This document shows, one piece after another, positions 11,293 through 19,336 of a DNA stretch of 64,000 bases. Both the position numbers and the translations under genes were made by a program. The notes beneath the pieces are model-generated. The model had not been told where the DNA came from. It did not search any database and saw nothing but the letters and a program-made list of their open reading frames with translations. Each line of letters begins with the position of its first letter. Positions within the stretch are counted from its first letter, which is position 1. Source of the stretch: Flavobacterium sp. JAD_PAG50586_2. GTDB taxonomy: Bacteria > Bacteroidota > Bacteroidia > Flavobacteriales > Flavobacteriaceae. Location: assembly GCA_023213215.1 (NCBI GenBank), contig CP096136.1:3100001-3164000 (forward strand), written 5' to 3'.

Positions 11293-11796
11293 ATGGAAGC
11301 AATTAGAAACTGGCAAAAAGTAAATGAGAAGAAATATATTTTCTCTATCGGTGAAAAGAAAGTAGGGGAACTGGATTTTTCTTTTAAAAGATTAAACGCA
11401 GTTGCTTTGTTGGATATTAACGGAGAACTATTTACAATTGAGCGAAGAGGTTTTTGGAAAAATAAATTGTATATTCTTGATGCCAAACAGAATAGCATAT
11501 TAACTGCAACTCCCGAAAATTGGTTTTCAAGTAACACCGAAGTGTCATACAAAGGCATTGAATTTCAACTAAAAGTAAGGAACAATCCTTTGGCAGAAAT
11601 TGTACTTCTTCAAAAAGGAAAAGAGATACTAAGCTATGGTTTAAAATCAAATGATGGCAAAATAACTGTTGGTATACAATCAAGTCAGGAAATAGATGAT
11701 TATTTGTTTGACTTTCTTTTATGGTTTTTGTTTATGCCTGTTGCTCACGAACAAACGGGAGATGATTTCACTTTTCAGTTGTTGCAGACCTCATAA
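11293..11796 (+). CDS. Hypothetical protein, LURP/DUF-like beta-rich fold not assigned
   Basis: 167 residues from ATG 11293; an upstream in-frame start at 11254 adds 13 unconvincing residues. The sequence is a run of short beta strands with hydrophobic/charged alternation (e.g. I-E-R-R-G-F-W-K-N-K-L-Y-I-L-D), ending in a hydrophobic stretch L-F-D-F-L-L-W-F-L-F-M-P-V. No signal peptide is seen. The fold resembles scramblase/tubby-type beta proteins only by impression. No family could be assigned. Confidence 0.6.
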   Translation: MEAIRNWQKVNEKKYIFSIGEKKVGELDFSFKRLNAVALLDINGELFTIERRGFWKNKLYILDAKQNSILTATPENWFSSNTEVSYKGIEFQLKVRNNPLAEIVLLQKGKEILSYGLKSNDGKITVGIQSSQEIDDYLFDFLLWFLFMPVAHEQTGDDFTFQLLQTS

Positions 11797-11862
11797 TAAT
11801 TCCAATTACAAGTAAATTAGCTGAATCTTACATTTATATGATGCTCAAATGCTTTTGATGAT

Positions 11863-11870
11863 TAACTTTG
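11863..11870 (+). promoter_or_regulatory. Candidate -7 box TAACTTTG
   Basis: Matches the Bacteroidetes -7 consensus TAnnTTTG, 21 bp before the ATG of the response regulator. No good -33 TTG was found at the expected spacing. Confidence 0.4.
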
Positions 11871-11891
11871 CAACTTATAAATTTCAGTAAA

Positions 11892-13055
11892 ATGCCCAAA
11901 ATATTAATCATTGAAGACGAAGTATCTATCCGCAGGGTTTTGGCCAGAATACTTTTAGAAGAAGGTGACAATTATATAGTTGACGAAGCCGAAGACGGAA
12001 AAATAGGTTTTGAAAAAATTAAAAACGAAGATTACGATTTGGTACTTTGTGATATCAAAATGCCCAAAATGAACGGAGAGGAATTACTCGAAGCCGTTAA
12101 AAAAATCAAGCCCGAAATTCCGATGGTCATGATTTCCGGCCACGGAGATTTAGAAACTGCTGTGAATACGATGCGTTTAGGTGCGTTTGACTACATCTCA
12201 AAACCGCCAGATTTAAACAGGCTGCTCAATACGGTCCGCAATGCTTTAGACAAAAAGCAATTGGTAGTAGAGAATAAGATACTAAAGAAGAAAGTTTCAA
12301 AAAACTACGAAATGATAGGCGAAAGCGAACCTATCAATCAAATCAAACTAATGATTGAAAAAGTAGCTTTGACTGATGCAAGGGTTTTGATTACAGGGCC
12401 AAACGGAACCGGAAAAGAATTGGTTGCCCATCAGTTACACGAAAAAAGTGAAAGAGCATCGGCACCAATGATTGAGGTCAACTGTGCTGCGATTCCATCC
12501 GAACTGATTGAAAGTGAACTATTCGGTCACGTTAAAGGTGCATTTACTTCTGCCGTAAAAGACAGAGCGGGAAAGTTTGAAGCTGCGGATGGCGGAACGA
12601 TTTTCCTTGACGAAATTGGAGACATGAGCCTTTCGGCGCAAGCCAAAGTATTAAGAGCTTTACAGGAAAGTCTGATACAAAGGGTTGGTGCCGATAAAGA
12701 CATTAAAATCAATGTAAGGGTTGTTGCTGCGACGAATAAGGACTTGAAAAAGGAAATTGCCGAAGGTCGTTTCCGGGAAGATCTGTACCATCGTTTGGCC
12801 GTAATCCTAATCAAGGTTCCTTCATTAAACGAAAGACGAAGTGACATTCCATTATTAATTGAGCATTTCACTACTAAGATTGCTGAAGAACATGGAAATA
12901 TAGCCAAATCATTTTCGGTTGAAGCCATCAATTTACTACAGGAATACGACTGGACAGGAAATATCCGTGAACTCCGTAACGTTGTGGAACGTTTAATAAT
13001 CCTTGGCGGGAATGAAATTTCAGAAACTGATGTAAAATTATTTGCCAGTAAATAA
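11892..13055 (+). CDS. NtrC-like response regulator: REC plus sigma-54 AAA+ domain, no DNA-binding domain
   Basis: 387 residues from ATG 11892. The receiver domain (1-120) has the phosphoacceptor Asp54 in LVLCDIKMP. The AAA+ domain (about 140-370) has Walker A GPNGTGKE (169-176), Walker B GGTIFLDE and the R-E-D-L-Y-H-R-L segment. The sigma-54-contacting loop reads GAFTSA (216-221) in place of the canonical GAFTGA. The protein ends at D-V-K-L-F-A-S-K, just after the AAA+ domain, with no Fis-type helix-turn-helix. Proteins of this layout seem common in flavobacteria from memory. It may act from solution without an enhancer, or not on sigma-54 at all. Confidence 0.88.
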   Translation: MPKILIIEDEVSIRRVLARILLEEGDNYIVDEAEDGKIGFEKIKNEDYDLVLCDIKMPKMNGEELLEAVKKIKPEIPMVMISGHGDLETAVNTMRLGAFDYISKPPDLNRLLNTVRNALDKKQLVVENKILKKKVSKNYEMIGESEPINQIKLMIEKVALTDARVLITGPNGTGKELVAHQLHEKSERASAPMIEVNCAAIPSELIESELFGHVKGAFTSAVKDRAGKFEAADGGTIFLDEIGDMSLSAQAKVLRALQESLIQRVGADKDIKINVRVVAATNKDLKKEIAEGRFREDLYHRLAVILIKVPSLNERRSDIPLLIEHFTTKIAEEHGNIAKSFSVEAINLLQEYDWTGNIRELRNVVERLIILGGNEISETDVKLFASK

Positions 13056-13136
13056 TAGCAATTAGCCATTAGCTGTCAGCCATTAGCTATTTTGTTTTTG
13101 CTGAAAGCTAAATGCTAAAAGCTGAAAGCTAAAAAA
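13056..13136. repeat. Degenerate AGCTAAAAGCT-type intergenic repeat
   Basis: The gap between two genes is made of imperfect copies of words such as CCATTAGCT, GCTGAAAGCT and ATGCTAAAAGCT. A similar stretch lies at about 16040-16135, again directly before a start codon. No function is known. Confidence 0.5.
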
Positions 13137-13750
13137 ATGAACCTAAAAAAATAAACCCAAACCTTCAGAAAGCACTTATCGAAAACGGCCTCACCGAAGC
13201 CAACGAAATGCAGCAGGAAACCTTTTCTACCATCAAAAGTGGAGCGGATGCTGTTATTCAGTCGGCGGAAGGAACCGGAAAAACAACAACAATAGTCTTA
13301 AACGTTATCCAAAAACTGGAGAAAACAAAGGACGAAAGTACAAGGGCTTTAATCATTGTCGAAACCAAGGAAAAGGTCATAGAAATGGAAGAACTGTTCC
13401 TAAAATACGGAACTTATACTGATTTGAGCATTTTGGGTGTGCATGATAAAGGCGACATTGATTACGACAAAAATGTAGTGTCAATGGGATTGGATATCTT
13501 AATTGGAACCCCAAATAAAATCAACGCCATGTTCGCATCGGCCGGATTTAACGCCAACACAATTAAACTGTTGATTGTTGATGATGCCGATGTCTTATTC
13601 AGAAGCAGGATGGATGCGATTGTCCATCGTTTATCCAACAGTATCGAAAAAACACAGCGCCTTTTCTTCTGTTCACAAATCACCGAAAGGGTAGAATCTT
13701 TAGCAGACAAAATAATGATTGAACCAGTGTTCTTTGAAATGGAAGATTAA
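13137..13750 (+). CDS. DEAD-box-like protein with a single RecA lobe (frame broken at N-terminus)
   Basis: ATG 13137 is followed after six codons by a stop unless one base is added to the A-run 13145-13151. The repaired protein has 204 residues and begins M-N-L-K-K-I-N-P-N-L-Q-K. It resembles the first RecA domain of DEAD-box RNA helicases: a Q-type motif near residue 26, Walker A SAEGTGKT (43-50), GTPNKI (124-129) and motif II as DDAD (149-152). Motif III is absent (F-C-S-Q where SAT is expected), and the second helicase lobe is missing entirely. Helicase activity is therefore doubtful; an RNA-binding or regulatory role is possible. Confidence 0.8.
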
Positions 13751-13751
13751 A

Positions 13752-13898
13752 TGATTATTTTAAATTTTGAATTATAAATTTTAAATTAAACCATTCAAAA
13801 ATTTATAATTCACTCATAAAAATATTTTTAGAGCAAAAATCTCTACAAATAATAACCATTCAAAATTTATAATTTATAATTCATAATAATTTTAAAAA
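13752..13898. other. AT-rich intergenic stretch with short direct repeats
   Basis: About 150 bp, very AT-rich, with two near copies of AACCATTCAAAA(A)TTTATAATT (around 13790 and 13855) and further ATTATAAATT words. No coding sequence, clear terminator or promoter was seen. Confidence 0.4.
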
Positions 13899-14114
13899 AT
13901 GGGCTTAATAAAAATATTTTCAGGCGAAAAAATTCTCGCAATAGGTTTAAAGGACAAACTCGAGGAAGCCAACATCAATGTGGTTGTCCGCGATAACAAT
14001 CAGGCCAATGTCCTGCCAAGCATTCAAACCGAAAAGGCTGTAGAATTATTCATTCAGGAAGTTGATTTCGGAAAGGCAAATCCGGTAATTGAAGAGTTTA
14101 GGCTGAGCATATAA
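13899..14114 (+). CDS. DUF2007-domain protein
   Basis: 71 residues. The pattern (I-F-S-G-E-K-I-L-A, then L-K-D-K-L-E-E-A-N-I, then V-V-R-D-N, ending in a helix with P-V-I-E-E-F) fits the small DUF2007 family, which has a ferredoxin-like alpha/beta fold. The molecular role is unknown. The stop is immediately followed by the ATG of the next gene, so the two are likely co-translated. Confidence 0.75.
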   Translation: MGLIKIFSGEKILAIGLKDKLEEANINVVVRDNNQANVLPSIQTEKAVELFIQEVDFGKANPVIEEFRLSI

Positions 14115-14420
14115 ATGAAAAAGGGCAGTAACATAATACCGACGCTGCTGTTTATTGTTTTCATATTCCTATTGGATAGGTTTTTCTTTTTACCAGGCAG
14201 AATGGATGGCACATGGGAATATGAAAGCGGAGTTAATGCGGGCGATTATATTACTTTCGATAACATTGACATCGTTAGCAATTACGAAATCAAGGTAAGT
14301 TCAAACCGGACTTTTGATTCGTTTTATCTTGTCGGATGCTATTTTGGGACATTATACCTGCTTGATAAAGAAACAATGGAGTTCACCAAGTACAAAAGGA
14401 TAGAAGGAATCGGTGAATAA
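14115..14420 (+). CDS. Hypothetical membrane-anchored protein
   Basis: 101 residues. An N-terminal hydrophobic segment (about 9-25, I-P-T-L-L-F-I-V-F-I-F-L-L) is followed by a small domain opening with M-D-G-T-W-E-Y, a lipocalin-like turn, and beta strands. It directly follows the DUF2007 gene with no gap. Family not recognised. Confidence 0.6.
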   Translation: MKKGSNIIPTLLFIVFIFLLDRFFFLPGRMDGTWEYESGVNAGDYITFDNIDIVSNYEIKVSSNRTFDSFYLVGCYFGTLYLLDKETMEFTKYKRIEGIGE

Positions 14421-14425
14421 CTGGG

Positions 14426-15648
14426 TTACTTAAAAATCTTCAACCGACTTACCAAAACCGTAATAAACACTCCAAAAACCCCAATAACTGCAAACGAATA
14501 CTTCAAACTGGTCATCTCCGCTATAAATCCAATCAACGGCGGACCAATTAAAAACCCAAGGAAACTAATACTCGTTACCATAGTTAAAGCTATTCCCGGT
14601 GGTACTTTTTCATTATTTCCGGCTGCGTTGAAAATAATCGGAACTACATTGGAAACGCCAAAGCCAACCATCATAAACGCAATCGTACACGGAATAAGAT
14701 AAGGGAATAAAACTGCCATATATAATCCAGCCGAAATCACTATTCCGCTTAACATCAATACCTTTTTGCCACCATATTTGTGGACCAGAAAGTCGCTTAA
14801 AAACCGTCCCGAAGCCATGCTGATCATAAAGGTTGTGTAACCCAAAACCACTAATGCACCGGGAGCTTTTACGATTTCTTTAAAATAAACACCACTCCAG
14901 TCGAACATGATTCCTTCGCTCGCCATGCCACAAAAGCAGATGATTCCCAACCAAATCAAAGTCATGTCAGGATTTTTGAAAAACGAATAGCTTTCCTTAT
15001 TTTCGGTCTGTTTCACTTTTGATTTCAGGATAAATTTGGCATTGGTCAGTACAATAAGAATTACAAATCCAAACGCAATGGCAAAATGCTGGAAAGTAGT
15101 TAATCGGAAAGCAAGCATTACTAAACCAACTAAAGCGCCACAGAATCCGGCAAGGCTCCACGAACCGTGAAAGGAACCAATGATGGGTTTGTCAAATAAT
15201 TGTTGGGTATAAACACCTTGTGTATTGACCGCGATATTGCAAAAGTTACCAAAGAAACCAAATAGAAATAAGGCTATTGCCAAATGCCAACTTACCGTGG
15301 CCAGACTCAGCATCAAAAGACAGGTACCATACATAAGTAATCCCAAAATAGAAATTTTACGGCTGCCGTATTTGGTCACAACCTTACCCGAAAATGGCAT
15401 AGCAAACAATTGCCCTATCGGAATCGCAAAAAGTAAACCTCCTAAATCGGCCTCGCTAAGATGCAGCATTGACTTAATATCAGGAATACGGCTTGCCCAG
15501 GTCGAAAAGCAAAAACCCATTCCAAAAAAGAATAAGGAAGTAGCCAGCCGCACTCGGTTGAGATACGATTGCTTAGCTTTCCTAAAGCTTTTTTAATCTT
15601 GGCTTTAGGAAGTATCCTTTCTAAAAAACTATAATCTATTAATGGCAT
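14426..15648 (-). CDS. MFS transporter (probable frame break near N-terminus)
   Basis: About 12 hydrophobic helices. The conserved S-R-I-P-D-I segment follows helix 1 and G-K-V-V-T-K-Y-G-S-R-K matches the MFS loop 2-3 motif. The clean frame starts at a GTG at 15553 inside what should be helix 1. Adding one C at 15556-15557 (minus strand CC to CCC) joins it to an upstream frame and gives N-R-I-S-T-R-V-R-L-A-T-S-L-F-F-F, with a possible ATG at 15648 and 407 residues. That join is less certain than the other repairs. The family resembles the flavobacterial YbjJ-type MFS carriers; the substrate is unknown. It is convergent with the small membrane protein gene, 5 bp apart. Confidence 0.75.
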
Positions 15649-15820
15649 GGTTCCGAATTGAACCTTAAAAGTAACCATTTCCATTGGGATAGGAAAACCT
15701 GTTTTATCTTATCAACCAATTATAACGTTATTGTTATTAAAATTTTAAAAATAGCAAAACTTATACAGCTATTTTATAATAAAGGATAGTAATAAATGCG
15801 AATACAATTTATTCTTTTTT

Positions 15821-15905
15821 AAATAGTAGACAGTTGTTTAATAAATAGTCGCCGACTATTTGATAAATAGTCGCCGACAATCTAACAAATAGTCGCCGAC
15901 TATTT
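15821..15905. repeat. Four 22-bp tandem repeats, three carrying the 14-mer AAATAGTCGCCGAC
   Basis: AAATAG recurs at 15821, 15843, 15865 and 15887, exactly 22 bp apart. The last three copies share AAATAGTCGCCGAC. Copies two and four extend into a perfect palindrome of two 8-bp arms, AAATAGTC and GACTATTT, around GCC. The third copy keeps the left arm but has a degenerate right arm, and the first copy is degenerate. A spacing near two helical turns would place bound dimers on one face of the DNA. It could be an operator array for the leftward MFS gene or the rightward ABC-F gene. Confidence 0.75.
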
Positions 15906-16013
15906 GTTTGACTATGCATTTATATTATTTTAGGATTAAGTTGAAACAGAATTTATGAAGCAAAATCATTTTTAAATTTTCAATCATCTCATTTTCAAAT
16001 TACTTATTTAAAC

Positions 16014-16021
16014 TATCTTTG
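16014..16021 (+). promoter_or_regulatory. Candidate -7 box TATCTTTG for the ABC-F gene
   Basis: Good match to TAnnTTTG about 115 bp before the ATG. The expected -33 element is not clear. Confidence 0.45.
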
Positions 16022-16136
16022 CCCCTTCAAAAAAGCCTTTAGACTTTAGCTGCCAGCCATCAGCAATAGGAAATATAAAGAGTCAGGATTTGATGCTAAC
16101 CGCTAAAAGCTAATTGCTGAAGCTAAAAAGAAATAA

Positions 16137-17771
16137 ATGATTACAGTTAACGACATAGCCGTAGAATTTGGCGGCACAACACTTTTCAGCGAGGTAACTT
16201 TCGCCATCAATGAAACCGACAAAATTGCCCTGATGGGTAAAAACGGTGCAGGTAAATCGACTTTGCTTAAAATCGTAGCCGGAGAAAGCAAACCTTCAAG
16301 AGGTTCCATTTCGGCTCCGAAAGAAGCAGTGATAGCTTATTTGCCTCAGCATTTATTAGCCTCGGATAATTCTACTGTAATGGAAGAAGCTTCAAAAGCA
16401 TTTGCAGAAGTCTTCCAGATGAAGGATGAAATAGATGCCATCAATGAACAGCTTACCATCCGCACAGATTATGAAAGCGATGAGTACATGAAACTGATTG
16501 AGCGCGTGTCAGAACTAAGTGAAAAGTATTATTCAATAGAAGAAGTCAATTACGAAGCTGAAGTTGAAAAAGTATTGAAAGGCTTAGGATTCGAAAGAGA
16601 AGATTTCAATCGCCCAACATCTGAGTTTTCAGGAGGTTGGAGAATGCGTATCGAATTGGCAAAAATACTATTGAAACAACCCGATTTAATCCTGTTAGAT
16701 GAGCCTACAAACCACCTGGACATGGACAGTATTCAATGGTTAGAAGACTTTTTGATCAATCAGGCGAAAGCCGTAATGGTAATCTCGCACGACAGGGCAT
16801 TTGTAGATAATATTACCAACCGTACGATTGAGGTTACCATGGGAAGGATCTATGATTACAAGGCCAAGTATTCGCATTATCTTGAATTGAGAAAGGATAG
16901 GAGAGTGCACCAGCAGAAAGCCTACGATGAACAACAGAAATTTATTGCCGACAATCAGGCTTTTATTGATCGTTTCCGAGGCACTTTTTCAAAAACAGAT
17001 GCTGTGCAATCGCGGGTTAGGATGTTAGAAAAAATCGTTCCGATTGAAGTGGACGAAATCGATAATTCGGCATTGAAACTGAAATTCCCACCATCGATAC
17101 GTTCAGGACAATATCCTGTAATTGTTCGTGATTTGGAGAAATCGTATGGCGATCATTTAATCTTTAAGGATGCCAATATGGTAATTGAACGTGGTCAGAA
17201 AGTAGCTTTCGTTGGAAAAAACGGTGAAGGGAAATCGACCATGATTAAAGCCATCATGAAGGAAATCGAAATCAACAGCGGAACTGTTGAGGTTGGACAT
17301 AATTCACAGATTGGTTATTTTGCCCAAAACCAAGCCTCGCTGTTAGACGGAAATGCTACCATTTTTGAAACGATAGATAATATTGCCGTGGGTGATGTCC
17401 GAACACAGATTAAGAATATTCTGGGAGCCTTCATGTTCCATGGTGATGATATTCAGAAAAAGGTAAAAGTACTTTCTGGCGGAGAAAAAACACGTTTGGC
17501 GATGATCAAATTATTATTGGAACCGGTTAACCTATTGATTCTCGATGAACCTTCCAATCATTTGGATATGAAGACAAAGGATATTATCAAAGAGGCATTG
17601 AAAGATTTCGACGGAACATTAATATTAGTTTCCCACGACAGGGATTTCCTTGACGGATTGGCAGATAAGGTTTTTGAATTTGGCAACAAACGTGTCAAGG
17701 AACATTTTGAAGATATTAAAGGTTTCCTTGCCCACAAAAAGATGGAAAGTTTAACAGAGATTGATAAGTAA
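16137..17771 (+). CDS. ABC-F family ATPase (first of two)
   Basis: 544 residues with two ABC ATPase domains and no membrane segments, the ABC-F layout. The first Walker A is GKNGAGKST (34-42) with signature F-S-G-G-W-R-M-R and LDEPTNHLDM; the second has GKNGEGKST, L-S-G-G-E-K-T-R and LDEPSNHLDM. ABC-F proteins bind the ribosome E site and relieve stalling or give antibiotic protection; the housekeeping type is more likely here. It lacks the long C-terminal coiled coil found in the second ABC-F gene of this window. Confidence 0.92.
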   Translation: MITVNDIAVEFGGTTLFSEVTFAINETDKIALMGKNGAGKSTLLKIVAGESKPSRGSISAPKEAVIAYLPQHLLASDNSTVMEEASKAFAEVFQMKDEIDAINEQLTIRTDYESDEYMKLIERVSELSEKYYSIEEVNYEAEVEKVLKGLGFEREDFNRPTSEFSGGWRMRIELAKILLKQPDLILLDEPTNHLDMDSIQWLEDFLINQAKAVMVISHDRAFVDNITNRTIEVTMGRIYDYKAKYSHYLELRKDRRVHQQKAYDEQQKFIADNQAFIDRFRGTFSKTDAVQSRVRMLEKIVPIEVDEIDNSALKLKFPPSIRSGQYPVIVRDLEKSYGDHLIFKDANMVIERGQKVAFVGKNGEGKSTMIKAIMKEIEINSGTVEVGHNSQIGYFAQNQASLLDGNATIFETIDNIAVGDVRTQIKNILGAFMFHGDDIQKKVKVLSGGEKTRLAMIKLLLEPVNLLILDEPSNHLDMKTKDIIKEALKDFDGTLILVSHDRDFLDGLADKVFEFGNKRVKEHFEDIKGFLAHKKMESLTEIDK

Positions 17772-17820
17772 AGGCCTTATATTTGAGAAAATATTTCTTA
17801 GATAACCTAAATTATAAGGC

Positions 17821-18888
17821 ATGAATGAAACCGTGATTTCAAGATTTGAACTTCATAAAGTAGCTGACTTTTTACCTTATCCATTTATTATAGCGGAAGT
17901 TATTGATGGGATTCATTACAATACATTTGTGAATGAGAAATTTTCAGAAGAAATAGGCTATACGCTCGAAGAAATCCCGACTATTGAAACCTGGTACGAG
18001 CATGCCTATCCGGATGAAGCCTACAGACAAAAAGTGATTCGTGATTGGGATGAGGAGGAGATTAATTCCAAACAGGAAGGAAAAGTATTTGTCAAAATGA
18101 AGTCCCATGTTACCTGCAAGAAAGGAATGAAAAAATGGTATGAGATAAAAGCTTCTGTAATTGACAAATTACATGTTGTAGCTTTTGTAGATATTGATAA
18201 GGAAATTGCCTTACAACAAGAATTAAAGAATATTAACAGCAATAATGACCGAATGTTATCTGTGTTAGGCCACGACCTAAGAGCTCCTATCAATAATTTA
18301 AAAGGAATTACGATTTTAGCATTGGAAGATTCTATTTCTCAGGAAGAGTTTACACCTTTTATTCAAAAGATAAATGAGCAGTCGGAACAAGTGTTAGAGA
18401 TGCTCGAAACTACATTAAATTGGGCAAAACTGAATTTTAACAGCATTCAGCTAAACAATGTTGCTATTGATATTAAGGCGATAGTTTCGTCAATATTGGC
18501 GATACACAAAAATGCCTATCAGAGCAAAAACATAAGGATAAATTTATCTTTTGATAAAGTTAATTCGGTCTTTTCTGATTCGGAAATTGTTACTATTATT
18601 GTTAGAAACATGATCAGTAATGCGATTAAATTCACACCTCAAGACGGCGAAATCAATATTGGATTTAGTCACAATATACTTAGTGTTACAGACAATGGAG
18701 TTGGAATGACCCAGAATATGATTAATGACATTATGAAAAATAATTATACTTCAAAAAGAGGAACAAATAACGAATTGGGCATGGGAATGGGATTGCAGTT
18801 GACTTTAAATTTGGCTGCCAAAGTAAATGCTGAAATTGGTATAGAAAGTGAATTGGGAAAAGGAACTTCTATACGCCTTATTTTTTAA
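17821..18888 (+). CDS. Soluble PAS-domain sensor histidine kinase
   Basis: 355 residues without membrane segments. A PAS-like domain (about 15-130, with N-E-K-F-S-E-E-I-G-Y) is followed by HisKA with the phospho-His at about 151 (V-L-G-H-D-L-R-A-P-I-N-N-L) and a HATPase domain with N box M-I-S-N-A-I-K-F-T, G1 D-N-G-V-G-M and G2 G-M-G-L-Q-L. The target regulator is not adjacent. It follows the ABC-F gene by 49 bp on the same strand. A strong hairpin terminator lies just downstream. Confidence 0.9.
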   Translation: MNETVISRFELHKVADFLPYPFIIAEVIDGIHYNTFVNEKFSEEIGYTLEEIPTIETWYEHAYPDEAYRQKVIRDWDEEEINSKQEGKVFVKMKSHVTCKKGMKKWYEIKASVIDKLHVVAFVDIDKEIALQQELKNINSNNDRMLSVLGHDLRAPINNLKGITILALEDSISQEEFTPFIQKINEQSEQVLEMLETTLNWAKLNFNSIQLNNVAIDIKAIVSSILAIHKNAYQSKNIRINLSFDKVNSVFSDSEIVTIIVRNMISNAIKFTPQDGEINIGFSHNILSVTDNGVGMTQNMINDIMKNNYTSKRGTNNELGMGMGLQLTLNLAAKVNAEIGIESELGKGTSIRLIF

Positions 18889-18912
18889 CCTGAATCATCC
18901 TTCTAAAAATCA

Positions 18913-18946
18913 GAAACCCTGTCCGTGTGCATCCGAACAGGGTTTC
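18913..18946. terminator. Hairpin terminator between convergent genes
   Basis: A 10-bp stem, GAAACCCTGT with ACAGGGTTTC, around a 14-nt loop sits between the kinase (rightward) and the small plug protein (leftward). It can act in both directions. Confidence 0.75.
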
Positions 18947-18970
18947 TTCCTTAAAAAACACCCAACTTAA

Positions 18971-19330
18971 CTATTCCTTCTTATTCATCTTTCTTAGTTC
19001 TCTTTTGGAGAATTTTTTGGTTTTGATGATAATAACTCCATTATGTGATCTATTGCAAAAATAATTTGCAGCAGAATCTTTCAGGATTGTCATAGATTCT
19101 ATTGTTTCAGGATTGAGGGCCATCACTTCAGTATAGCTAATAGGCTTTCCATCTAATATATACAATGGTTCTTTAGCCAAGCTATCCCTGAAAATAATTT
19201 TCTTTTCTGCTGCAGGGTTTACCTTAACCGAATCTCTTTTTTGCTGTTCGTTGCCAATGGGTTTGAAGATTATGTTTTGCGTAAAAGATTTATTGGTAAC
19301 GAGAATCAATAATATTAAAAAGTATTTCAT
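18971..19330 (-). CDS. Small secreted protein with a TonB-receptor-plug-like domain
   Basis: 119 residues with a signal peptide (about 1-17). The C-terminal half P-L-Y-I-L-D-G-K-P followed by L-N-P-E-T-I-E-S-M-T-I-L-K-D and G-V-I-I-I-K-T-K copies the core of the SusC plug domain, in which a named residue pair precedes I-E-S-I-x-V-L-K-D and G-V-I-x-I-x-T-K. There is no barrel. It is the last gene of the leftward run that starts with an ECF sigma factor and begins 6 bp after the vWFA gene. The role is unknown. Confidence 0.75.
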   Translation of the reverse strand: MKYFLILLILVTNKSFTQNIIFKPIGNEQQKRDSVKVNPAAEKKIIFRDSLAKEPLYILDGKPISYTEVMALNPETIESMTILKDSAANYFCNRSHNGVIIIKTKKFSKRELRKMNKKE

Positions 19331-19336
19331 TTTTGA

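Larger units (their letters stand above)
15649..16136. other. Divergent intergenic region between MFS and ABC-F genes
   Basis: About 490 bp without a gene. It holds a 22-bp-phased palindromic repeat cluster (15821-15905), a TATCTTTG box (16014-16021) for the ABC-F gene and a degenerate AGCTAAAAGC stretch just before its ATG. The rest is AT-rich sequence in which nothing else was recognised. Confidence 0.6.

Noticed and set aside
12527..13069. Long antisense frame of 180 codons over the NtrC-like gene
   Set aside because: Shadow of a conserved AAA+ gene; Ser-rich antisense composition is typical of such shadows.
15821..15905. A short CRISPR array
   Set aside because: The repeats are adjacent with a 22-bp period and no variable spacers of 30 bp or more; palindromes fit an operator array better, and no cas genes are near.
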